This document shows, piece by piece, positions 1 through 7,108 of a stretch of DNA of 11,393 nt. Position 1 is the first letter of the stretch; each line of letters opens with the position of its first letter. Origin of the DNA: JBCBZH01 sp039815415 (GTDB lineage: Bacteria; Bacteroidota; Rhodothermia; Rhodothermales; Rubricoccaceae); contig JBCBZH010000131.1 of the NCBI GenBank assembly GCA_039815415.1, forward strand, positions 1 through 11,393. Reading direction: 5' to 3'. A model generated the notes under the pieces. That model had not been told where the DNA came from, did not search any database, and saw only the letters and a program-made list of their open reading frames with translations. Both the position numbers and the translations under genes were made by a program.

Positions 1-1466
1 AGGTACTGGTCCACGTCCATCCTCGCCTCCACCAGGGCGAACACGTCGGGCTGGCGAATGTCCTGCGTATCGAGGATCGTCAACAGCTCGTCGTAGTGCT
101 CGGATCGTCCCCGCAGAGGCAGCTTCTCAGCGTCGAGTACCTCCACGTCCTCGTCGCTGATGCCGTAGTGACCGGCCACGTAGTCCTCGTTCAGCTTCTC
201 GCGGAGGTTGTGGATGCCCCAGTACTCGCCATTGAGAAAGACGACGGTAGGTCGGTACGCCTGTCCGTCCAGATCCATGTGCCGCGTAAGGGTCTGGATC
301 ATGCCATCGCGGAACATGGTGCGCCACCAGTCCTGCGCCGAGCTGCGGAGCACGAGGTCGTCGAAGGTATCGAGGTCGAGATCTGGAAACAGGCGGGCAT
401 CGAATGCGGAAGCCCCGTACCGCCCCCGTGCGTGCAGCGAGAGCGACTTCTGCGGGTAGATGCGGCTGCATCCGCCGAAAATCTGGACGCCCGTACCCTG
501 ATCCATCACCAGCTCGAACCCGGTGTCGGTCGGCTCGAAGAACGACAAATGGACCTCGCGCTCCCAGTCCTGATTCCAGTTGACCGGCCGCGTCCGGCAC
601 AACCCCGGGATGCCGTTGGTGCCCTCCACATAGATCCCGGAGGTGTCGCTGAAGAACCCTGCCGGATCCGTGACGAGCGAGATCACCGCGAGGTCCGAGG
701 ACTCCCCCACGAAAAACGTCCGCGTCACCACCTCGCTCGGGATCCGGTCTGGCGCGAACGTCGCCACGCGAAGCACCATCGTCTCCATCAGATCCAGCGG
801 CGCCGTGTAGGCCTCGGAGTCTTCCTTGGGCTCGGTCCCATCGAGCGTGTAGCGCACCACGCCCCCCGCCTCAGCCGTCGCCAGCTCGACCGTCTCACCT
901 CCCGCGAAAAACCCGCTCTCAAGCGATACCATCGGGGCACCCGCTATGCCTCCACTCGAGCTGGTGACATTCGCAGCACCCGGCGTCGGGGTCGACATGA
1001 AGGCCCACACGTCGCTGCCCTCCGGCACGCGCCCGAACGACACGTCGGTGGTCTGAGGGCCGTACGTGAGCGTGTCCACCACACCACCGGACACATCGTA
1101 GAGCCCGACCTGCTCGCCGCTGGCCGACAGCTTGAAGTCGGTATGCAATGCGCTAGCGGTGGGCGGGATGGCATTCTCGCCATCGGCCCAGAGGATCAGG
1201 TAGCCGCCGGCGGGGATCGTCGTGCCATCGGGAATGCGCCAGCGCGCAGGCTCGGTCAGATCGTCGGTGAGGGTGTAGCCGCTCAGGTCCACTGCCGAGT
1301 TGGCGGGGTTGTAGAGTTCGATCCAGTCCGCGTAGTCGCCGAAGTCCGGGTCTGCGAGGGTGGCCGTGTTGGAGGCCAGCAGCTCGTTGACCACCACCGA
1401 CTGCGCGCTGGCGGCGGTCGCGCTGGCGAGCGCGAGAAGGACTAGAAACAGAGAAACGGGCTTCAC
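1..1466 (-). CDS. Secreted lamin-tail / chitobiase-C / CotH-kinase multidomain protein, 3' end missing
   Basis: The frame is open from a GTG at 1466 to the left edge (488 whole codons seen) and is cut off by the window. Residues 1-22 look like a signal peptide: Lys-2, a hydrophobic run (VSLFLVLLALA), then A-x-A-type sites ending in SAQ. Residues 23-165 read as a lamin-tail domain (VVVNELLASN, DWIELYNP, DLSGYTLTDD, GGYLILWADG). Residues about 178-252 fit a chitobiase/hexosaminidase C-terminal-like beta domain (VRYTLDGTEP). From about 255 a CotH domain begins, with the family signature VVFLNGEYWGIHNLREK at 408-424. CotH proteins are kinase-fold enzymes; the catalytic part of this one lies mostly outside the window. 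I chose GTG because an in-frame stop (TGA) lies 8 codons upstream and the signal peptide begins there; the only other upstream start is a TTG three codons earlier. The gene lies 69 bases after the glycosyltransferase in the same direction. Its composition (around 70% G+C in sampled lines) differs from that gene, so it may be an unrelated neighbour. The domain call is firm; the role is unknown. Confidence 0.88.
   Translation of the reverse strand, partial: MKPVSLFLVLLALASATAASAQSVVVNELLASNTATLADPDFGDYADWIELYNPANSAVDLSGYTLTDDLTEPARWRIPDGTTIPAGGYLILWADGENAIPPTASALHTDFKLSASGEQVGLYDVSGGVVDTLTYGPQTTDVSFGRVPEGSDVWAFMSTPTPGAANVTSSSGGIAGAPMVSLESGFFAGGETVELATAEAGGVVRYTLDGTEPKEDSEAYTAPLDLMETMVLRVATFAPDRIPSEVVTRTFFVGESSDLAVISLVTDPAGFFSDTSGIYVEGTNGIPGLCRTRPVNWNQDWEREVHLSFFEPTDTGFELVMDQGTGVQIFGGCSRIYPQKSLSLHARGRYGASAFDARLFPDLDLDTFDDLVLRSSAQDWWRTMFRDGMIQTLTRHMDLDGQAYRPTVVFLNGEYWGIHNLREKLNEDYVAGHYGISDEDVEVLDAEKLPLRGRSEHYDELLTILDTQDIRQPDVFALVEARMDVDQY
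1401..1466 (-). other. Predicted Sec signal peptide of the CotH-family protein
   Basis: The first 22 residues have a short basic start (M-K-P), a leucine/alanine/valine core and small residues (ATAASAQ) before the mature start SVVVNE. This is the layout of a type I signal peptide, with likely cleavage after Gln-22 or Ser-20. No lipobox cysteine is present, so lipoprotein export is not supported. Confidence 0.75.
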
Positions 1467-1535
1467 GCTAGGCAAAGGATGGGCTCACCCCGAACGTACG
1501 CATCTATGGATCGCGGCACGGGCGTCACAGAGGGG
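1467..1535. other. Short intergenic gap between glycosyltransferase and CotH gene
   Basis: These 69 bases separate the TAA of the glycosyltransferase from the GTG of the CotH gene. I see no strong hairpin with a T-tract on the minus strand and no clear Shine-Dalgarno close to the GTG; a GGGGTGAG stretch lies too far upstream to be persuasive. Whether transcription of the NRPS operon stops here or reads on cannot be decided by eye. Confidence 0.4.
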
Positions 1536-2876
1536 TTATCGCGCTGCGCCCCGCTCTACCAGCTCGTCGATGACGGCGGACAGCCGCCCATCTGCCATCG
1601 ACCTGCGGTAGCGTTCTTTCATCGACTTCGCGTTCGACCGAATCGTTGGATCACTGAGAACCGTCTGGAGCTTGCTCAGGATTTCTGTGACGCCGTCCTG
1701 ATCGCGATCTCCCAGCACGCCGATCTGGTGATAGACAGCCCGGCTTGCGTTCCCCTGCTGTTCATTGACGTCGAACGGGTAGGTCACGAACGGAACACCG
1801 AAATAGGCACACTCGCAGATGGTCCCCCCTCCGGCATGAATCAGTGCGGCGTCTGCGACGTCCAGCACGTTGATTTGTGGTGCCCACGGAAACACAACCA
1901 CGTGCGGTGCAAGTGGCCCAAGAGTCTCGACTTCCCCACGCCCTCCCAGCCCAACCACGACGTCTACGTTGTCAAGACGATTTAGGGCCTGGATCGCGAG
2001 GCGCAAGAAGGTGCTATCGTCTCCGTCGAAGAATGCCCCGAACGCGCAGTACACGAGCTGGCGATCCGTATCGCGTCTGTCCAGAACACGAGCCAGCTGA
2101 GGTGGCAGGTCAGACACCGCGTGGCGTCTGCTTTCATCCACACGCGCGCCGAGATACGTCGTGTCTGGCGGGAGATCATAGGGAAGCTCGAGGGCTTCTG
2201 GCGTGGTGTACAGCAAGGGCAGAGAGACCAAGTTGGCTGGGATCAGCCACTCGTAGAACCGGAGATGCATCGACGGATCGATTCCATAGAGGCGGGCCAG
2301 TGCCTTCAGCGTCGTGGCCCGGTTCACACGGCCGGAGGCGATCCAGTTGCGGGTTTGTGCCAGCCACTTCCGGAATCGGTACCTCCACCAGATCCACCGA
2401 ATGCCCAACCGTGACCCACGGGCTCCCTGCCCGGGGACGCAGTACTCGCTCGGTGGCGGCACCCCTGGCTGCTCCACAAGGCTCATGAGATTGCTGGAAA
2501 CGCCCGTGTTGATCCCCATCCCAAGCAGGGGAATCGCGACGTGAGCCATCTCCTGGTCCACCAGAACAAGATCCGGCCTCAACTCAGCGAACAGCTCCTC
2601 GACCGAATCTGCGCCAAGCTTTGCGAGCGAATAGGCCATTCGGGCCTTGTAGTTCCGCCAGCGCGTTGGAACGGATCCGTTGTGAGGGATGGGCCCTTTT
2701 ACCTTGGAACCTAGGAGTTGAGCGGTCTTGAACCCACGTTCCTCTGCTGCGTCCACCACGCGCTTGTTGCCAACGAGGAGAACCTCATGCCCCAGGCGCA
2801 TCAACTGAGTTCCGAGCCCCATCACAGCAATGATTCCGCTCATATGCGGATGGGGGACGAGAGCGATCCGGGCCAT
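1536..2876 (-). CDS. GT1-family (GT-B fold) glycosyltransferase, UGT / macrolide-glycosyltransferase type
   Basis: A 446-residue protein expected to move a sugar from a nucleotide-sugar donor to a small-molecule acceptor. The N-terminal half starts with a beta strand and loop (MARIALVPHPHMSGI) followed by GLGTQLMRLGHEVLLVGN, the first Rossmann unit of GT-B enzymes. The C-terminal half has the donor-binding signature: PWAPQ at 330-334, HAGGGTICE with His-347 and Glu-355, GVPFVTYP, then E-Q-Q-G-N-A around 372-377. Length fits bacterial GT1 enzymes. A basic aromatic patch (GIRWIWWRYRFRKW, about 158-171) could favour membrane or lipid acceptors; that is inference. I chose ATG 2876 because the conserved fold starts there. 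The frame stays open to an ATG at 2975, which would add 33 residues without family resemblance and overlap the NRPS end by 31 bases. No Shine-Dalgarno is visible at either start. Its position straight after the terminal NRPS module suggests it glycosylates the peptide or its lipid. The sugar and acceptor are not predictable. Confidence 0.88.
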   Translation of the reverse strand: MARIALVPHPHMSGIIAVMGLGTQLMRLGHEVLLVGNKRVVDAAEERGFKTAQLLGSKVKGPIPHNGSVPTRWRNYKARMAYSLAKLGADSVEELFAELRPDLVLVDQEMAHVAIPLLGMGINTGVSSNLMSLVEQPGVPPPSEYCVPGQGARGSRLGIRWIWWRYRFRKWLAQTRNWIASGRVNRATTLKALARLYGIDPSMHLRFYEWLIPANLVSLPLLYTTPEALELPYDLPPDTTYLGARVDESRRHAVSDLPPQLARVLDRRDTDRQLVYCAFGAFFDGDDSTFLRLAIQALNRLDNVDVVVGLGGRGEVETLGPLAPHVVVFPWAPQINVLDVADAALIHAGGGTICECAYFGVPFVTYPFDVNEQQGNASRAVYHQIGVLGDRDQDGVTEILSKLQTVLSDPTIRSNAKSMKERYRRSMADGRLSAVIDELVERGAAR

Positions 2877-2944
2877 GAGGATATGGGCAAGCGAGTGCCA
2901 AAGGAGTCGCCGCGTTGCCCGCGACAGGATGTACGCGTTGAGTC
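2877..2944. other. Gap between terminal NRPS stop and the chosen glycosyltransferase start
   Basis: These 68 bases contain no terminator-like hairpin and no purine-rich ribosome site on the minus strand. The reading frame of the glycosyltransferase stays open through the whole gap and into the NRPS gene, so the gap exists only if the ATG at 2876 is the true start. Confidence 0.4.
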
Positions 2945-5900
2945 TCAGGAGGGGTCTTCTCGCAGCTCGAGGCACTGCCGAATCAAGCCAGCGAGCTCCT
3001 TTCGCCTCTCGGGGTCTAGGATCATGGCATCATGCCCGGACTCGATGGAACGAGTCTCCAGCGTGGCTCCTGTGAGATACTTCCAAGCGACTCGGAAGGT
3101 GTACTTCTCTTCTGAGACTGAGCCTTCCACCAGCGTTACGGGCATCTCACATGGCTCTGGTGTGTAGTACCGCATCAGCGTGCGGTAATAGTCCTCGCCC
3201 TCTGGAATGGAGTCAATCGCCTCCTGCAGAGGCTCCGTGTACTCCGACGCTGAGGCGAACTGCTGCAGGAACGTCTGCCCCAACTGTCGGACCCGGCTGA
3301 GGAGGGTCGAGGGAGATCGGGCGATGGTGGCCGTGTGATGCTTCAGCCGTGCAAGTATGTAGGGAAGCATCACCTGAAAACGAACTCTCCGGGGCAAGTT
3401 GAACGGCACCGTGTCCAGAACGAACAGCCGCTCGATGGTCTCGCCAGCTTGGCGGAGCTTCGACGCGATGGCGAATGCGGTCGTCCCCCCTACCGAGAAC
3501 CCCAGCAAGGTGTAGGGCCCCCGCGGCTGCTTCGAGCGGATCACCGACACGTAGTGATCGACCATCGCCTCGAAGGAGGAGAACCGATCCTCTGGGGAGT
3601 CATGGTCGATATCCTGGATTCCATACACGGGCAGGTCATCGCCGAGCTGGCGAGCGAGGTCGCGGTACTTGAATACTTTGCCACCCCACCCGTGGATGAT
3701 GAACAACGGCGTCCGGTGTCCCTCTGGAGCCAGCGGAACGAGCCAAGACTCCGACCGAGAGCCTGTCTGGCTCTCCATCGCAGCCGCCAGCCCGTGGATC
3801 GTCGGGTGCTCGAAGAAGTCGCTGGACTTGACCTCCAGGCCGAGGTCATTGGCGCGCGAGATGATCTGGATGCTCAGTAGCGAATCGCCTCCGATCTCGA
3901 AGAAGTTGGCATCGGCGCTGACCTGCTCCACCCCAAGGACGTCTGCCCAGATGGCGGCCAGGGCCCGCTCTGTGTCCGTGCGTGGCGCGGAGTATTCCGA
4001 ACGCACAGCCGCATGTGGCTCAGGCAAGCCCCGGCGACTCACTTTGCCGTTGGGCATCCGAGGAAGTGCACTTAGCACCACCACTGCCGACGGTACCATG
4101 AACTCTGGAACCCGGCGGGCTACCGCAGATCGAACCTCATCGGCGGCCACTGTGGCCCCAGAACGCGGCACGACATACGCGACGAGCTGGCGCTGAGGCG
4201 TGGAACTGACCGTCGGGCGTTGAGCAAGACGCTCGCGCTGTGCGGGTCCGAGAGCATGGACGCGGGACCCGATCTCGGCCAGCGAGCCATCCTCTTCGCG
4301 CTGGCTCTCTCGCGCCTGGATGTCATCCGATTGAATCGGCGACTCCCTGGGGCTCCCCAGCACAACCACCGCGTCTTGCAGGTCAGGCTGCTCCAAGAGT
4401 GCCGCCTCCACCTCCCCAAGCTCGACGCGGTACCCCCGGACCTTCACTTGCGAGTCGATGCGCCCGAGAACATCGAGCGTGCCATCGGACCGCCAGCGCG
4501 CGCGGTCCCCGGTGCGGTAGAGGCGAGCTGACGGGTCCTCGGAGAACGCGTCGGGGATGAAGGCCGAAGCCGTTCGCTCGGGAGCGTTGAGATACCCTGG
4601 CATCAGCCCGAGTCCCCCGATCACCAGCTCCCCTGCTCCCCCCACAGGGACGGGCTCACCATGCGCATCCAGCACGTAGACGCGTGCTCCAGGAATGGGT
4701 CGTCCCACGGGCACGCGGGACGTCTCCTCACCCGCCGACACCCGGTGGACCGTCGCCCAGACGGTGGTCTCTGTCGGGCCATACTCGTTGTACAGCGCTG
4801 CACTGGGAAGCCGTTGGTGATGGGTGGCCGCCAATACGGGAGGCAGGGCTTCTCCCGCTGCAATCACACACTGCAGGGATCGGAGTGGACCCGGCTGAGC
4901 CAGATCCAGCAGCACGCTGTACAGCGACGGAAGACAGAGCGTGTGAGTGACCTGCTCCTGTTCAATGAGCGTTTCTAGCTCCCCCACGTTCTGCTCAATG
5001 CGGTCGGGAGGCAGGACCAGTGTGCCCCCAGACACGAGCGTCCAGAACAATCCCGCAACGGACGAATCGAAGGCAACCGAGGACAGCAGCAGAAAGCGTC
5101 CCACGGGCGCGTCGTAGACCACGAGCCGTGCCCCTGTCGACGCCGCCAGGTTGTGATGCGTCACGGCAACCCCTTTGGGCCGCCCCGTTGACCCCGACGT
5201 GTAGATGACATAGGCGAGGTCCTTGGGGCCTGGCGCCTGCGGCGGATCTCGTTCTGGCAGCCCCAACGCGTCCACGTCCAGGAGTCGAACGCTCGACTCC
5301 GCGAACAGGTGTCGATGTGCGGCGGTCGTCACCACCATCGGCGCCTCGGCATCGGCCACCATGAACTGGAGTCGTTCCACTGGATAGCCGGGATCCAACG
5401 GGACATAGGCCCCGCCCGCTCGAAGCACCCCGACGATGCTGACTATCAGTTCAATCGATCGCTCGAGACAGACCCCAACCCGGGTCCCCGGCTCTACAAG
5501 CTGCGTGGCGAGGTGTGATGCGAGGTCACCAGCTCGAGTCCAGAGATCCGCGTAGGACAGCCGTTCGCCCTCAAAGACCACTGCCTCTGCATCGGGCTGG
5601 CGACGGACCTGATCCTCGATCCAGTCCAGGACGAGCCCATCGGGAAGGGACGCCGACTCGTCGCTCTCCGCGGCCTTCAGCACGGCGGTGCGCTGCGCCT
5701 CAGACAACAGAGGGAGCTGGGAGATCGGTGCCCCAGGCGTCTCTACGATCCCGTCGAGCAGTACCTCCATCTGCTCCAGCCACCGGTCGGCGGTCGCGGC
5801 ATCGTACCGGTCTGCGTCGAACTCAATCATGAGATCCAGCGTCCCTGGCGACTCGGTGGCGAACAGGGTCAGGTCAAACTTGGCCGCGTGGGTCTCAACG

Positions 5901-7108
5901 GGGAACGGGTCTAGGCTCAACCCCGGGCCGAGCGGCGGCATCACCGGCGGCTGCTGAAGGACGAACATCGTTTGAACGAGTGGGCTGCGCCCGGCCCTGC
6001 GCTCCGTGTGCAGAGCATCCACGACCGTTTGAAACGGTACGTCCTGGTGCGCAAACGCCTCGAGCACTCGGCTCTTCACTCGTTCAAGGAACGCTTCAAA
6101 CGACGGAACGCCCTCGAGGTCACTCCTCACCACCACCGTATCGAGGAAAAACCCGATCAGCGGCTGCACGTCCGCTCGGGTCCGGTTGGTCACCGGGACC
6201 CCCACCGCGATGTCCTCCTCGCCCGTGTACCGGTGGAGCAGTGTCTGGTATGCAGCAAGCAGAACCATGAAGAGCGTCGCGCCCTGCTCCGTGCTGAAGG
6301 CCTGAAGGCGCTCCGCGAGATCCTGTGGCAGTGGGCGAGTCCGCAGCCCCCCCCGTCGCGAGCGCGACGCGCTCCGCTCCCGATCCGCCGGCAACGCGAG
6401 GTCTGTGACGCCCTCAAGCTGGCGCGTCCAGTACTCGAGCGAGGTGTCCGAGGCGGTGTCGGAGCGCGCCACTTGCCAGTACGCGTAGTCCGCATACTGG
6501 ATGGGCAGTGGGGCGAGGTCTCCGCCTGTGTAGGCCGTCGCCAGCTCGCGCCAGAACACCTCCATCGACCACGCATCGGAGAGGATGTGGTGCATCGCCA
6601 CCACGAACACATGGTCGTTCTCGGCGAGCCGTAGGAGGGCCGTGCGGAAGAGCGGACCTGCCGCCAGCTCGAAGGGGCGCTGCGCGAGTTCTGTCGCACG
6701 GTGGTGTGCCCCCTCCTCTCCGTCCACAGCCACCACCGGCAGATCGATCGCCAACTCGGCGTGCACCTCCGGGCGCGGATGCCCGTCGGCCTCTACGATG
6801 GTGCTGCGCAGGATGTCGTGCCGCTCCACCACCCGGCTGAGCGCAGACTCCAGCTGCTGTGCATCCAGTGCCCCCGTCACCCGAACGGCCTGGACCATCG
6901 TATAGGCTGGGCTCTCAGGGTCGAGCTGGTGAAGGACCCAGAGACGCTCTTGCCCGGGCGACAGGACCGCCGGGACATCCGAAGGACGCGGTTTGATCCC
7001 GTCTGGGGCCGTTGATTGACGTCCCCGAAGCCGCTGCTCGAGCAGGGCGCGTTTGGCGTCCGAGAGTCCGGCACGTTGACCCGAAGAGCCTGGCCCCATC
7101 CGATTCAT
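2945..7108 (-). CDS. Terminal nonribosomal peptide synthetase module, C-A-PCP-TE
   Basis: A 1387-residue cytosolic synthetase that adds the last amino acid and releases the product. After a linker helix (LSDAKRALLEQRLRG, 15-29) comes a condensation domain (45-465) with active site HHILSDAWS at 173-181 and IGFFLDTVVVR at 318-328, as in LCL types. The adenylation domain (about 485-1030) shows A3 YTSGSTGRPKG (636-646), A5 NEYGPTE (774-780), A7 LYRTGDRARW (863-872), A8 GRIDSQVKVRGYRVELGE (882-899) and A10 Lys-1022. My hand-read specificity code is D-S-A-L-I-A-E-V-W-K; I do not recognise its substrate. A spacer of about 50 residues (919-970) sits between A8 and A9. The PCP carries EIGGDSLL with phosphopantetheine Ser-1076. 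The type I thioesterase (1120-1385) has oxyanion strand FIIHGWGG, nucleophile Ser-1205 in GFSVGG, Asp-1232 and His-1359, so it looks active. The start ATG overlaps the previous stop as ATGA. No epimerase or methyltransferase domain is present. Hydrolysis versus cyclisation at release is open. Confidence 0.96.
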   Translation of the reverse strand: MNRMGPGSSGQRAGLSDAKRALLEQRLRGRQSTAPDGIKPRPSDVPAVLSPGQERLWVLHQLDPESPAYTMVQAVRVTGALDAQQLESALSRVVERHDILRSTIVEADGHPRPEVHAELAIDLPVVAVDGEEGAHHRATELAQRPFELAAGPLFRTALLRLAENDHVFVVAMHHILSDAWSMEVFWRELATAYTGGDLAPLPIQYADYAYWQVARSDTASDTSLEYWTRQLEGVTDLALPADRERSASRSRRGGLRTRPLPQDLAERLQAFSTEQGATLFMVLLAAYQTLLHRYTGEEDIAVGVPVTNRTRADVQPLIGFFLDTVVVRSDLEGVPSFEAFLERVKSRVLEAFAHQDVPFQTVVDALHTERRAGRSPLVQTMFVLQQPPVMPPLGPGLSLDPFPVETHAAKFDLTLFATESPGTLDLMIEFDADRYDAATADRWLEQMEVLLDGIVETPGAPISQLPLLSEAQRTAVLKAAESDESASLPDGLVLDWIEDQVRRQPDAEAVVFEGERLSYADLWTRAGDLASHLATQLVEPGTRVGVCLERSIELIVSIVGVLRAGGAYVPLDPGYPVERLQFMVADAEAPMVVTTAAHRHLFAESSVRLLDVDALGLPERDPPQAPGPKDLAYVIYTSGSTGRPKGVAVTHHNLAASTGARLVVYDAPVGRFLLLSSVAFDSSVAGLFWTLVSGGTLVLPPDRIEQNVGELETLIEQEQVTHTLCLPSLYSVLLDLAQPGPLRSLQCVIAAGEALPPVLAATHHQRLPSAALYNEYGPTETTVWATVHRVSAGEETSRVPVGRPIPGARVYVLDAHGEPVPVGGAGELVIGGLGLMPGYLNAPERTASAFIPDAFSEDPSARLYRTGDRARWRSDGTLDVLGRIDSQVKVRGYRVELGEVEAALLEQPDLQDAVVVLGSPRESPIQSDDIQARESQREEDGSLAEIGSRVHALGPAQRERLAQRPTVSSTPQRQLVAYVVPRSGATVAADEVRSAVARRVPEFMVPSAVVVLSALPRMPNGKVSRRGLPEPHAAVRSEYSAPRTDTERALAAIWADVLGVEQVSADANFFEIGGDSLLSIQIISRANDLGLEVKSSDFFEHPTIHGLAAAMESQTGSRSESWLVPLAPEGHRTPLFIIHGWGGKVFKYRDLARQLGDDLPVYGIQDIDHDSPEDRFSSFEAMVDHYVSVIRSKQPRGPYTLLGFSVGGTTAFAIASKLRQAGETIERLFVLDTVPFNLPRRVRFQVMLPYILARLKHHTATIARSPSTLLSRVRQLGQTFLQQFASASEYTEPLQEAIDSIPEGEDYYRTLMRYYTPEPCEMPVTLVEGSVSEEKYTFRVAWKYLTGATLETRSIESGHDAMILDPERRKELAGLIRQCLELREDPS
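2954..3751 (-). other. Type I thioesterase domain of the terminal module
   Basis: Residues about 1120-1385 form an alpha/beta-hydrolase with a complete apparent triad: Ser-1205 (GFSVGG), Asp-1232 (FVLDTVPF) and His-1359 (ESGHDAMI). The lid region at about 1245-1310 is rich in basic and helical residues. A terminal thioesterase marks this module as the last one of the assembly line. Confidence 0.9.
4199..4354 (-). other. Non-conserved spacer (about 52 residues) at the A8-A9 position of the second A domain
   Basis: Residues 919-970 fall between the strand QDAVVVLGSP and QRQLVAYVV, where most adenylation domains have only a short loop. The segment is polar and charged (many Asp, Glu, Gln, Arg, Ser), has no catalytic motif I recognise and is probably flexible. 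It occupies the same place as the large PP-loop domain inserted in the upstream module. Confidence 0.6.
7105..7108 (-). promoter_or_regulatory. ATGA stop/start overlap coupling the two NRPS genes
   Basis: On the minus strand the bases ATGA contain the start ATG of the terminal module (7108-7106) and the TGA stop of the upstream module (7107-7105). No separate ribosome site is evident before this ATG, so translation of the second synthetase most likely depends on ribosomes finishing the first, which would keep the two subunits near equal amounts. Confidence 0.85.

Noticed and set aside
96..1445. Long plus-strand open frame (449 codons) opposite the CotH gene
   Set aside because: Its translation is rich in Arg, His and Val with no family signature, while the minus strand carries a signal peptide, lamin-tail and CotH motifs throughout. 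Long antisense frames are expected in high-GC coding DNA.
1467..1535. Possible rho-independent terminator after the glycosyltransferase
   Set aside because: Only 3-4 base stems (TGGG/CCCC type) can be drawn and there is no T-tract on the minus strand.
5972..6634. Plus-strand open frame (220 codons) opposite the second condensation domain
   Set aside because: It mirrors the conserved C-domain region in another frame and shows no independent domain.
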